Shown piece by piece: positions 55,273 through 62,958 of a stretch of 64,000 nt of DNA. Made by a program: the position numbers and the translations under genes. The notes under the pieces were generated by a model. It had not been told where the DNA came from. It worked only from the letters and a program-made list of their open reading frames with translations, and did no database searches. Positions within the stretch are counted from its first letter, which is position 1. Each line of letters starts with the position of its first letter. The DNA is from Acidobacteriota bacterium (lineage in GTDB: Bacteria > Acidobacteriota > Thermoanaerobaculia > Multivoradales > Multivoraceae), in NCBI GenBank assembly GCA_028875725.1, contig JAPPCR010000006.1:813786-877785 (forward strand), written 5' to 3'.

Positions 55273-55634
55273 GGCGTCGGTTGCACCCGCCCGTGCGGAG
55301 GCCGTGGAAAGGGGTCCCTGCGGACGCAGCATCCGCGCGTCCGCGAGCGGACGCACGGACTGCGACGCGCGTGACGCGGGTCGCGCCACGTGGGTGCGCG
55401 CCGGCTTGGTGGATGAGAAGTCGGGCGCTCGCTTCGGTCGACTGCGCTCCGCTCTGTCGTGGGCTACTGGGGGTTGACCGGCAGTCGCTTGTCTCCAGCC
55501 CGCAGGGACCCCTTCCCACGGCCTCCGCACGGGCTGGAAGCTGCGCGCTGCGAGGGGCGTCCGCGTCCTAGCGAGTCCGTGTAGCTAGCCGCGGGTGCCT
55601 TGCGTATGGTTCATGGGTAAGGCAGACTAGCGGG
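55273..55634. other. 362-bp gene-free interval
   Basis: Between the solute-binding protein gene and the second AbrB/PIN pair I find no convincing coding frame. It is occupied mainly by repeat copy B (55289-55537), which has extra small dyads in its 5' half, for example GCGTCCGC at 55337-55344 facing GCGGACGC at 55347-55354. The remaining ~95 bases before the antitoxin ATG presumably hold its promoter; no clear -35/-10 boxes are visible. Confidence 0.6.
55289..55537 (+). repeat. Palindrome-bounded repeat element, copy B
   Basis: A 35-bp inverted repeat with a single A/C mismatch (55289-55323 with 55500-55534; mismatch 55308/55515) encloses ~176 bp. The 55405-55537 part aligns with copy A (39487-39617) in colinear blocks: CTTGGTGGATGAG at 55405, CTGCGCTCCGC at 55442, CGGCAGTCGCT at 55479 and GGGACCC at 55505. 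The arm sequences differ from those of copy A, yet each copy's arms match each other. Between the 5' arm and the core, copy B has ~80 extra bases with small dyads. Confidence 0.8.
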
Positions 55635-55967
55635 ATGAAAGTACAGCAGCCAACTCGCTTGCCGGAATCGACGATTACTTCCCGGGGGCAGACGACCCTT
55701 CCCAAGCAGGTGCGCGAAGCGCTTGACCTGAAGGCGGGGGACAAAGTGCGCTACCTCATCTGCGACGGGGAGGTCCGCATCGCGCCTGTATTGCCGATCG
55801 AGCGGCTGCACGGCATTCTGAAGTACGACGGCCCCCCCATGAGCCTGGAGGACATCGAGAGAGGGATCATCGAGGGGGCCTGCCGCAGTGCGCTGGGGGA
55901 CGACTGGTCGCCGGAAACGCCAGAGGAAGCGGAACGGGTCGCCGTCGGAGGCGCCGGTCGTAAGTGA
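55635..55967 (+). CDS. AbrB/VapB-type antitoxin
   Basis: A 110-residue AbrB-type protein. The DNA-binding hairpin is ESTITSRGQTTLPKQVREAL with LKAGDKVRYLICDGEVRI after it. The C-terminal region (MSLEDIERGIIEGA) is the probable toxin-neutralising helix. The ATG at 55635 is the first in frame and gives a family-like N-terminus. The stop overlaps the PIN toxin GTG start by four bases. Its sequence is clearly different from the antitoxin at 1745-1987, so the two systems are independent families and not a recent duplication. Confidence 0.85.
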   Translation: MKVQQPTRLPESTITSRGQTTLPKQVREALDLKAGDKVRYLICDGEVRIAPVLPIERLHGILKYDGPPMSLEDIERGIIEGACRSALGDDWSPETPEEAERVAVGGAGRK

Positions 55968-56365
55968 TCGCTCTCGACACGAATGTCCTCCTTCGGTTCT
56001 TCCTCCGGGACGACGAGGAGCAGGGGGAAGCGGCGGAGAAGCTGATGCTGCAGTTGACGCTCGACGAGCCGGGGTTCGTCAGTCGAGAGGTTCTGGTCGA
56101 GCTGGTTTGGGCACTGGAGTACACCTTCCGTTTTGGGCGAGAGCGGATCGCAAGCTTCCTCGATCAACTCGTCCACGTTGCGGCGGTCGAGATCGAAAGC
56201 GCGAGCGACGTAGTGGAGGCCACAGGCGGCTATCGTCGTGGCGGCGCCGACTTCGCCGACCGGATGATCGCGGCCGCGGCTCGACGGGCCGGGGCGGTGC
56301 CGCTTTACACCTTCGACCGGAAGGCGGCGCGGCTGCCGGGGGTCACTCTGCTGGAGCCTGGCTAG
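55964..56365 (+). CDS. PIN-domain ribonuclease toxin (VapC-like)
   Basis: A 133-residue PIN domain. Acidic active-site residues are seen in MIALDTNVLLRFFLRDD, the Glu in VLVELVWALEYTF, and Asp residues in GADFADRMIAAAAR and LYTFDRKAARL, a textbook VapC pattern. The start is GTG, overlapping the antitoxin stop. Predicted RNase kept inactive by the AbrB partner. The last 23 bases overlap, on the other strand, the end of the secreted-protein gene. Confidence 0.88.
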   Translation: MIALDTNVLLRFFLRDDEEQGEAAEKLMLQLTLDEPGFVSREVLVELVWALEYTFRFGRERIASFLDQLVHVAAVEIESASDVVEATGGYRRGGADFADRMIAAAARRAGAVPLYTFDRKAARLPGVTLLEPG

Positions 56366-57293
56366 CCCGTTTCTCGTTGGTCCGCGCGTACTCGAGGATG
56401 TTCAGCAGGCCGTAGTTGCCCTCGTGGCAGGCGTACTCGAAGATCGCCTGGTCTGACTTCTTCATTTCGACGCGGGCGCTCCAGCGGCGCTCGAAGGACT
56501 CCGGGTCGTCGATCGTGTACTCGTAGAGGAGGGTGTCCTCGTCGTAGCGGGTGAAGCGTTCGGTCAGGAGCATGTTGCCCCCGGAGCCGGCGAAGCTGAT
56601 CCGGGGATCGAAGTTCCAGGTCTCGACGACCAGGGTCTCGCCGTCCCAGTGGCCGCGCGAATCGCCCTTGAACTGGCGTACGTGCTCAGGCAGACGGGGC
56701 TGGTCGTCGAGGGGGACGATCCGGGTGTCGTGGACCATCTCGTTGAGCAGCGCGACGGTGTCCGGCGTTACGAGGATCAGCACGTTGTTGTTGTAGCCGC
56801 CGGGGTTCATCGGCGGTCCGGCGTTGAAGCCCATCAGGCAGCGTTCCCAGAGGTTGCGGTCCTCGGGACCGGCCGGCGGGCTGGCGCGCAGGTCGCGGCG
56901 TTTCTCAGCTCGGCGCCGGCCGTCTTCGGTCATCGGCGGGATGCGGCCGTTCGGCGGGTCGAAGATCAACGAAGTGCGTCGTGACGGTTGCACGTTGCGC
57001 CCGTGGTCGAGCCAGTACGGGGCGTGGACGCTCGGGCTCCGCTTCTGGGCCTCGGCGCGGCGCGCGATCGTGTCGCGTTCGAACTGGGCCGCCTCCTCGA
57101 CGGTGAAGTACTCCTTTTCGGCATGGGCCGCGGGTCTCTGGAGCGGTGTGGCGGTGGCGAAATCCCACAGCCCGTCGATGTCGCCGGGCGGGGACCAGGC
57201 CGAGCCCGCCTGGGCGCAGAGCGGGGCGCTGGACACCGCGGCCAGTACCAGGACGGCCGGGAGGAGATCGCGCTTTCTTCTGGTGGTGGACAC
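56343..57293 (-). CDS. Secreted hypothetical protein related to the GKPDFSGNYD family (copy 3)
   Basis: A 316-residue exported protein, distantly related to the pair at 28096-30230. It has a signal peptide (PAVLVLAAVSSAPLCA-Q), GDIDGLWDFATATPLQRP in place of the GNYDIS start, FDPPNGRIPPMTEDGRRRAE, WDGETLVVETWNFDP, and the shared C-terminal FEYACHEGNYGLLNILEYAR. The common DPPNGR and CHEGNY motifs define the family here. Function unknown. The 3' end overlaps the PIN toxin gene by 23 bp; the gene is divergent from the GST gene with a 63-bp gap. Confidence 0.83.
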   Translation of the reverse strand: MSTTRRKRDLLPAVLVLAAVSSAPLCAQAGSAWSPPGDIDGLWDFATATPLQRPAAHAEKEYFTVEEAAQFERDTIARRAEAQKRSPSVHAPYWLDHGRNVQPSRRTSLIFDPPNGRIPPMTEDGRRRAEKRRDLRASPPAGPEDRNLWERCLMGFNAGPPMNPGGYNNNVLILVTPDTVALLNEMVHDTRIVPLDDQPRLPEHVRQFKGDSRGHWDGETLVVETWNFDPRISFAGSGGNMLLTERFTRYDEDTLLYEYTIDDPESFERRWSARVEMKKSDQAIFEYACHEGNYGLLNILEYARTNEKRASQAPAE

Positions 57294-57356
57294 CGGCGTT
57301 CAGAATAGCGCCTGCACCGCCTCCGTCAACCCGGTTGGGTGTAGGCTCCGCCGCCC

Positions 57357-58040
57357 ATGCCGCAAGCGCTCACCCTCGTCATCGGCAACAAGAACTACTC
57401 GTCGTGGTCGCTTCGGCCGTGGGCCCTGATGACCGAACTCGGCATCCCGTTCGCCGAGCGGATGTTGAAGTTCGACTCGGAGGACTGGGAGGCGAACATC
57501 GGACGCCTGTCTCCTACGCGCCTCGTACCCGTGCTCTGGGAGGGCGATCCGGGGAGCGGCTTCGCCACCTTTGACACCTCGGCGATCGTCGAGCGGCTGG
57601 CCGACCTCTATCCGGACCGTGGCCTCTGGCCGGCGGATCCGCGAGCCCGGGCCCGCGCCCGGTCCCTGGTCGCGAACTTCCACTCCGGCTACGCGGCGCT
57701 GCGCTCGGCGATGCCGATGAACATCCGCTCGCACCACCCGGGTAAGGGACACGAGCCGGAAGTCATCGCCGATATCGAACGGCTGACCGCCCTTTGGGGC
57801 GATGCCCGCGCCGAGTTCGGCACGCGGAGTCCGTACCTGTTCGGCAACTTCTCGGCCGCCGACGCCTGCTTTCTGCCGGTCGCGTCGCGGTTCGCCACCT
57901 ACGATCCTCCGCTGGACCGCGAAGCCCAGGACTACTGCCGCGCCCTGCTCGACACGATGGCGATGCGCGAGTGGAGCCGGGCAGCCCGGCTGGAGACGGA
58001 GTTCGTGCCCATGGACGAGCCCTACGCCGATCCTCCCTGA
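57357..58040 (+). CDS. Glutathione S-transferase family protein
   Basis: A 227-residue GST-fold protein. The thioredoxin-like N-domain starts LTLVIGNKNYSSWSLRPWAL, in which the SSWS segment is the putative glutathione-activating Ser region seen in the maleylacetoacetate isomerase/zeta-like and YfcF-like GSTs. The cis-Pro loop is TRLVPVLW, the GSH-binding TFDTSAIVERL follows, and the all-helical C-domain has LFGNFSAADACFLPVASRF. It probably conjugates or reduces electrophiles in the cytosol. No pathway partner is adjacent. Confidence 0.9.
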   Translation: MPQALTLVIGNKNYSSWSLRPWALMTELGIPFAERMLKFDSEDWEANIGRLSPTRLVPVLWEGDPGSGFATFDTSAIVERLADLYPDRGLWPADPRARARARSLVANFHSGYAALRSAMPMNIRSHHPGKGHEPEVIADIERLTALWGDARAEFGTRSPYLFGNFSAADACFLPVASRFATYDPPLDREAQDYCRALLDTMAMREWSRAARLETEFVPMDEPYADPP

Positions 58041-58056
58041 CGAGGCGCTTCGCCGA

Positions 58057-58734
58057 TCAGGGTAGGACCAGAGGCCCCAGGACCGAGCCCCACAGGGCAA
58101 TGCCGAGGGCAACCCCGAGCAACGGCGGCACGACGGCGCGCAACCTCTGGCCGCGAGGAAACCCGGTGACGAGGAACCAGTAGCTGAGCACCAGGCAAAT
58201 GAGCCCGGGCAGAACGGCAAGCGACGCGGGGACTCCCGTGATCGCCGCGAAGTTGGCTTCGTCCTGGTTTCCCCTGAATCCGCCACCAAACAGGTCGATC
58301 GCGATCACCGGAATCGCCGCTATACCTTGCAGAGGAGCGACGAATCCGCTCCCGAGAACCAGCGAAAGGGGACCGGGACCGTATCTCTGGACCCAGAGCA
58401 CGAAGCCAATGGCCGTCAGGTAGGAGACGATCGGCCCCGCGGCGGCGCTCAAGGCCACCTGCCACGGTTCGGCAATCGCGGCCGCCGCCTCGACATCTCC
58501 GGCGCGCCAGAGCCGGCGGAACTCGCTGGAACCTGTCCAACTGACCGAGGCGTAGCGCAGGACGTTGTCGGGGAATCCACAGGCGACGTTGACGGCGAAG
58601 TGCCCCAGTTCGTGAAGCTGGATCCCGATGGGAGCGGCGATCGCGCCACCGGCCAGCCCGGCCAGCCACTTGCCGCCTCGCAACCACTCGCGGAACGGGA
58701 TCTGCGCTGTTCCCTGGGGCTCCGTGTCCGGCAC
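58057..58734 (-). CDS. M50-like membrane metalloprotease homologue
   Basis: A 225-residue multi-spanning membrane protein. An HExxH zinc motif is present in the first hydrophobic segment (IGIQLHELGHFAVNVA, about residues 38-53), as in site-2-protease/M50 peptidases. Further hydrophobic segments (VALSAAAGPIVSYLTAIGFVLWV, VLPGLICLVLSYWFLV, VPPLLGVALGIALWGS) follow. The third-ligand motif (NxxPxxxxDG) of true S2Ps is not obvious; the nearest is IPVIAIDLFGGGFRGN. So it is M50-like by HExxH and topology only. It faces the GST gene's 3' end and precedes nothing obviously related. Confidence 0.68.
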   Translation of the reverse strand: MPDTEPQGTAQIPFREWLRGGKWLAGLAGGAIAAPIGIQLHELGHFAVNVACGFPDNVLRYASVSWTGSSEFRRLWRAGDVEAAAAIAEPWQVALSAAAGPIVSYLTAIGFVLWVQRYGPGPLSLVLGSGFVAPLQGIAAIPVIAIDLFGGGFRGNQDEANFAAITGVPASLAVLPGLICLVLSYWFLVTGFPRGQRLRAVVPPLLGVALGIALWGSVLGPLVLP

Positions 58735-58742
58735 GGTTCCCC

Positions 58743-59717
58743 TTACAGAGACCGGTCCAACTCAAGCACAAGCGCCACGACCAGGTCGTGAAGGTGGTTC
58801 ATCGCAGCTTCACTGACGTGCTCGATTGTGTCTCTGCTCGAGTGGATGATCCGGAAGACCTCGGGCACGAAGCCCTCGCGGAGCCCGGACTGAGCGCCCA
58901 GGTTCAGCGCGAGCCACATCTGATGCGACGCAGCGGCGTCGTTCACGGCGACCGAGACGTTGGGGATTCCCGCGGCCTGAAAGGGACGATCGTCGCTCGG
59001 GGGATAGCGGGGGAAACCCATGCACGTGAGCTCGCTCGTGGCGCAGGCGACGCGGAGGCTCCGGTAGACCGTGTCGTTTCCCTCGTGGGACGTCGGTCCG
59101 TACATCAACGTCTCGTCGCCGACGACCACGTCGACGTTGACCATGGCGGCGACACGGGCGGTGTCTTCCGCCTGGACGTAGGCCTGAGAGCCGAGGAGCC
59201 CGGCTTCCTCGAGGTCGAAGAGAACGACCCGGACGCGGTGGCTCAACTCGTGTCGTTTCAGGGACTCCGCGACCCTGGTGAGGACGACCGAGGCCGCGCC
59301 GTTGTCCACGGCGCCCCCGACGACCGTGCCGTCCTGGAGCCGAGCCACGTCGTAGTGCGCGCCGACCACGATGTCGCGAGGTCCTTCGCCGACCGTGGCG
59401 ATCAGGTTCTTCCCTGTTACTCGCGGTTGCCGTTCACTCGCCGTAGCCGGGAATTCATGTACTTCAGGATCGAGCCCCCGCTCACGAAACATGCCGAGCA
59501 ACTCGTCTCCGCGATCCACCGTCTCGCGGCCGACGATCCGACCCAGATCGTCGAGCAGGCCGGTCAGCGGGCCTTGCCGCGGTTCTGCCGGGATCGGCGG
59601 GCTTTCCGGGCCCGGGGCGGCGATGTTGGAGCACGCCAGCGCCATGCAGGCGCACAGCGCGGCGAGTGCCTTCCGGCGGTGGCGGGCGCGGTGGCCGCCG
59701 GGGTGCGCTGCGCTCAT
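58743..59717 (-). CDS. M28-family aminopeptidase lipoprotein
   Basis: A 324-residue zinc peptidase. The signal peptide is of lipoprotein type (ALCACMALAC, Cys near residue 26). Di-zinc site motifs of family M28 appear in order: VVGAHYDVARL (His, Asp), GGAVDNGAASV (bridging Asp), DLEEAGLLGSQAY (catalytic Glu and ligand), MVNVDVVVG (Asp) and SSRDTIEHVSE (His). It is predicted to remove N-terminal amino acids from peptides at the cell surface. ATG 59717 is supported by GGGAGGTG directly upstream; the longer open frame runs antisense through the dioxygenase gene and is discarded. Confidence 0.9.
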   Translation of the reverse strand: MSAAHPGGHRARHRRKALAALCACMALACSNIAAPGPESPPIPAEPRQGPLTGLLDDLGRIVGRETVDRGDELLGMFRERGLDPEVHEFPATASERQPRVTGKNLIATVGEGPRDIVVGAHYDVARLQDGTVVGGAVDNGAASVVLTRVAESLKRHELSHRVRVVLFDLEEAGLLGSQAYVQAEDTARVAAMVNVDVVVGDETLMYGPTSHEGNDTVYRSLRVACATSELTCMGFPRYPPSDDRPFQAAGIPNVSVAVNDAAASHQMWLALNLGAQSGLREGFVPEVFRIIHSSRDTIEHVSEAAMNHLHDLVVALVLELDRSL

Positions 59718-59740
59718 GAGCACCTCCCGTTCCGTGGTCG

Positions 59741-60589
59741 TCAGGCGCCCTCGCCGGCGATCACCTCGACCTGGTCCTGCGGCGCGTAGAAGTACGAGCC
59801 CGGCCGGAAGTCGTAGCCGAGGTCGCCGAGCAGGCGTCGCTGCCGCGGCGTGCAGCGCTCCAGGACTTCGGGGGTGGGCTCCGGGTCGTAGGTGCGCAGG
59901 AACAACTGGCAGTAGTTGTAGAGGATCGTCTTGCGTGCGCGTGGCGACGCGTTGACGGACGGGCCGTGCCAGAGCGAGTGCGGGAAGAGGATGCAGTCGC
60001 CTGCCTTGCCCTTGAGCTGGACAGCGCCCGGCGTCTTCGGCCCCGGCGCCGGGTAGGGCCGATCGGGGAACGGGCGCATGTGGCTCCCGGGGAAGACGGT
60101 GAAGTTGCCGCTGTCGTCGTCCGTGATGTCGGAGAGCAGGTACATCCCCTTCATCGCCAGCGGCAGGCTGGTTTCGGTGACCCGGATGCGGCGGAGCGCC
60201 TCGCCGCCGTCGGTGTGGGTGTAGCCGGGCCACCTGGGATTGACCGGCCGCACGATCGCCTGGCTCATGCTGAGCACGACGTATGGGCCCATGATGTCGG
60301 TGACCAGGTCGAAGACGGGCGAGGCGTCCATCAGGTCGAGGAACGCCTGGTCGTAGTGGAGCAGGACCCGGCGGTCCATGAAGCCCTCAGGGTCGCGGTC
60401 GACGGCGTGGTCGAGCCAGGCGTAGTGGCCGAGCGGTCCGTCGGGGTTCGGCTCCCAGCCCGGGAGCTGCCGGACACGGTCGAGTTCGGCGTCGAAGAAC
60501 GCGACCTGCTCAGGTGACAGGGCCTGTTCGACGCGGATGTAGCCGTCGATCGCCCACTGTTCGCGTTGGGCCTGGGTCAGTTTCTGCAT
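59741..60589 (-). CDS. Phytanoyl-CoA dioxygenase (PhyH) family protein
   Basis: A 282-residue Fe(II)/2-oxoglutarate-dependent oxygenase of the PhyH family. The iron ligands are the HxD in GYTHTDGGEALRR and the distal His in SLWHGPSVNASPR, with a downstream Arg (ARKTILYNYCQ) for 2-oxoglutarate. The NFTVFPGSHMRPF and GDCILFPHSLW motifs are typical. Bacterial members hydroxylate varied lipids, amino acids and natural products; substrate unknown. The peptidase gene follows 23 bases downstream, but a functional link is not evident. Confidence 0.92.
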   Translation of the reverse strand: MQKLTQAQREQWAIDGYIRVEQALSPEQVAFFDAELDRVRQLPGWEPNPDGPLGHYAWLDHAVDRDPEGFMDRRVLLHYDQAFLDLMDASPVFDLVTDIMGPYVVLSMSQAIVRPVNPRWPGYTHTDGGEALRRIRVTETSLPLAMKGMYLLSDITDDDSGNFTVFPGSHMRPFPDRPYPAPGPKTPGAVQLKGKAGDCILFPHSLWHGPSVNASPRARKTILYNYCQLFLRTYDPEPTPEVLERCTPRQRRLLGDLGYDFRPGSYFYAPQDQVEVIAGEGA

Positions 60590-60657
60590 GCCGGGTCTCC
60601 TGCTGGGGGCCTCGTGTAGATCGTGTCGCTAGAGAGTATGCCGGTGTTTCGCACCGG

Positions 60658-61728
60658 TCACTCGAGGACCTCCGAGCCCTCGCGGATCCCTTCGGCGGCG
60701 TCCTGGGCCTGCCGCCGGCGTTCCTCGGTGCCTGGGTGGCTCGCCAGCCAGTTCGGAACGCCGGAGTCGGCATGGGCCTCTTCAAGGCGCTGGAGGACGT
60801 CTCCGAGTCGAGTCGGCGGGATGTCGTTCCGAAGCAGGTACTCGATAGCGAACTGGTCGGCCTGACGTTCAAATGTACGCGAGTAGCGCTGGGCGATCAG
60901 GTGGTCCGGTCCCAGGATGGACAGCGCGGCGAGCGACGCATCGCCGGTGAAGGCTGTCCAGATGACGAGCATCGAGGATGTCTGGGCCAGTCCGCGCATC
61001 ACGTGCCGGCCGGCCACGTGACCCACTTCGTGGGCCAGTACCGCAGTGATCTCCTCGTCGTGTTCGGCCAGGGCGATCAGTTCATCCGTGAGAACGACGG
61101 TGTTTCCCGGCAGGGCGAAGGCGTTTGGCCCCAGACCGGGCGCGGCGAAGAACTGGAGGTCCAGGTCCTCAAGGCCCGCTTCCCGACCCATCGCTTCTGC
61201 GATAGCCCGGAGTTCGTTCTGGCGGCTTGACTCGAGTTCCGACGAATCGAGGACTCCGAGTATGGGGAGCATCGCCAGGAGGTTGTCGCCGATGACCGCC
61301 TCGGCCTCGGGAGGTGTGATCGCGACCATGACCGTGGCCACGGCCGGCGCTCCCCATTCCGTGAAGGAGTAGAGGATCGCGGCGGTGACGGCGAGGGCGA
61401 CAGCCGCTCCGCGCCAGGTGCTGTCGAGCCGATGGAGCAGGCGTTCGAAGCGTCGGGCGCGAGAGGGTGGCTGGCTTTCCGCCCGATCCCGCATCACGTC
61501 CAGTCCGTCGTTGTCACGGACTTCGCAGAGCGCCCCGTCCGGCAGGAGCAGATGCCGGGGCGTGTTTGCGATGCGGTTGGGAATCCGGACCTCGGTCATG
61601 GCGTAGAGAAGACGCGACTTGATGCCGTCGATGGTGACGATGAGGATCCCGTCGGGAGTCGTCGTCAGCTCGGCTTCCCTTCGGGCGGATGTCCGCCCGT
61701 CGTAGTAGTGGCAGGGAACGGAAGTCAT
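60658..61728 (-). CDS. M48-family metallopeptidase (membrane-associated)
   Basis: A 356-residue protein with an N-terminal cytosolic region (TSVPCHYYDGRTS), one TM segment (GAAVALAVTAAILYSF near residue 105-120) and an M48 peptidase domain. The zinc motif is AVLAHEVGHVAGRHVM (HExxH), with the third ligand Glu in RTFERQADQFAIEYL. The pattern EDLDLQFFAAPGLGPNAFALPGNTVVLTDELI is typical of the BepA/LoiP/YcaL-like proteases that police outer-membrane proteins. ATG 61728 overlaps the upstream yjgN-like stop (ATGA); the frame upstream of it belongs to that gene's opposite reading. Confidence 0.92.
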   Translation of the reverse strand: MTSVPCHYYDGRTSARREAELTTTPDGILIVTIDGIKSRLLYAMTEVRIPNRIANTPRHLLLPDGALCEVRDNDGLDVMRDRAESQPPSRARRFERLLHRLDSTWRGAAVALAVTAAILYSFTEWGAPAVATVMVAITPPEAEAVIGDNLLAMLPILGVLDSSELESSRQNELRAIAEAMGREAGLEDLDLQFFAAPGLGPNAFALPGNTVVLTDELIALAEHDEEITAVLAHEVGHVAGRHVMRGLAQTSSMLVIWTAFTGDASLAALSILGPDHLIAQRYSRTFERQADQFAIEYLLRNDIPPTRLGDVLQRLEEAHADSGVPNWLASHPGTEERRRQAQDAAEGIREGSEVLE

Positions 61729-62768
61729 ATCCCTATTTCCAGGCCGAACTCGCCGGCCGCCTCCGCGCCAGTGGCGGCGACGCGCTGTGTCTCGCCCGCT
61801 TCGAAGGTCTCGGGGCCTTCCTTCTGCATCACTTGGCACTGATCCACGACGTAGCGCAGTACCCGGATCCGCGCGAAGGGCACGAAAAGCCCGAACGTGG
61901 CGACGATCAACGCTGCGTTGCTCGCATACAGCCAGAGCATCCTCGGAAAGGAGAGGTCGAGCCGGAACTCGTTCTCGCGGAGGCGGGTGTTGCTCCAGCG
62001 GTAGCTGAGCAGGCGGGTTCGCAGGTAGGCGAGGATGAACAGGGTGGCGGCTGCCGCTATGGCAAGCGAGCCTGCAAAGAACAACCTCATGTCGAGGGCC
62101 GAGGCGCCGTTGTCCGGACTCGCGCCAAGACTGATCGCGGCCATCAGGAGGAAGAGGCCGAAGACACCACCGACGTAGAGAAGGAAGAGGACGACCGCGG
62201 TAGTGAGATACGCCTTGTAGTAGGGGCGGATCCGTCCAACGAAGCTGAACGGCGTGCTGCCGAACCTGGACTCGGTGACCAGGAAATCGTCACGCTGCCG
62301 CACGGTAAGGGGTCTCGCCAGGCCGAGAGTGACGATCGAAGCGGCCCAGGACAGCGGATACCAGACGGCGGCGTCCCAGTACTTGCCCTGAAAGTCAAAG
62401 GCGATGCCCCGATATCTGGAGTTGCGCATGTGGAAGGACCGGGCCCGGACCACGACCCACGGCACTAGCGGCATGAGAATGAGGAGGGCGGCGTAGTAGT
62501 ACACGATGGAGATGCGCTGGGCCAGCGAGACCGGCACGAGGACGAGGAGGAGCAGCAGCCGGCCCCGCAGGATCGCAACCGGGTTCGCCGTGTAGTCGAA
62601 GGCGTCGTCGCCGAGCCATACGTTGCCGTACAGGTAGCGTCGCGCTCGCACCTTCGCCCAGGCCGAGTAGATGCCGAGGGTCAGCAGCGTCAGCGCGACG
62701 TTGACGATCCAGACGCGGAAGTACTCCCAGCCGTCCGCGGTGAAGCGCAGCGCCCGGGCCTGGGACAT
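61725..62768 (-). CDS. YjgN-family (DUF898) inner-membrane protein
   Basis: A 347-residue polytopic membrane protein of the YjgN/DUF898 family. It opens with LRFTADGWEYFRVWIVNVAL and has the repeated family motif TLGIYSAWAKVRARRYLYGN, which recurs near the end as TFGLFVPFARIRVLRYVVD, plus about six hydrophobic stretches. Function unknown. DUF898 genes often sit directly upstream of an M48 peptidase gene, as here with a four-base overlap, suggesting they act together in the envelope. ATG 62768 is preferred to an in-frame TTG nine codons earlier. Confidence 0.9.
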   Translation of the reverse strand: MSQARALRFTADGWEYFRVWIVNVALTLLTLGIYSAWAKVRARRYLYGNVWLGDDAFDYTANPVAILRGRLLLLLVLVPVSLAQRISIVYYYAALLILMPLVPWVVVRARSFHMRNSRYRGIAFDFQGKYWDAAVWYPLSWAASIVTLGLARPLTVRQRDDFLVTESRFGSTPFSFVGRIRPYYKAYLTTAVVLFLLYVGGVFGLFLLMAAISLGASPDNGASALDMRLFFAGSLAIAAAATLFILAYLRTRLLSYRWSNTRLRENEFRLDLSFPRMLWLYASNAALIVATFGLFVPFARIRVLRYVVDQCQVMQKEGPETFEAGETQRVAATGAEAAGEFGLEIGI

Positions 62769-62865
62769 CGTCGACCGTAACCTCTTTGTTTTCAAGGGTT
62801 GCGGAAAGTACGGGAAGCGATACCATGCGTCATGCAGTCGCCGCCTGTTGCGTTCCCTGCCCCCT

Positions 62866-62890
62866 CCGTTCGGGTATCATGCCTGAACGG
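62866..62890. promoter_or_regulatory. Short dyad in the divergent yjgN / outer-membrane protein interval
   Basis: CCGTTCGGG (62866-62874) and CCTGAACGG (62882-62890) form a 9-bp dyad with one G-T pair and a 7-base spacer. It sits in the ~190-bp region between the two divergent starts, where an operator could be expected, and has no T-run to suggest a terminator. Function is a guess. Confidence 0.3.
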
Positions 62891-62958
62891 ATTTCGGGTA
62901 GCGAGCCGGCTTGGCGGTCACTGGCAGGCTTCGCGGCGGACGGCCAGCGGAGGATGAG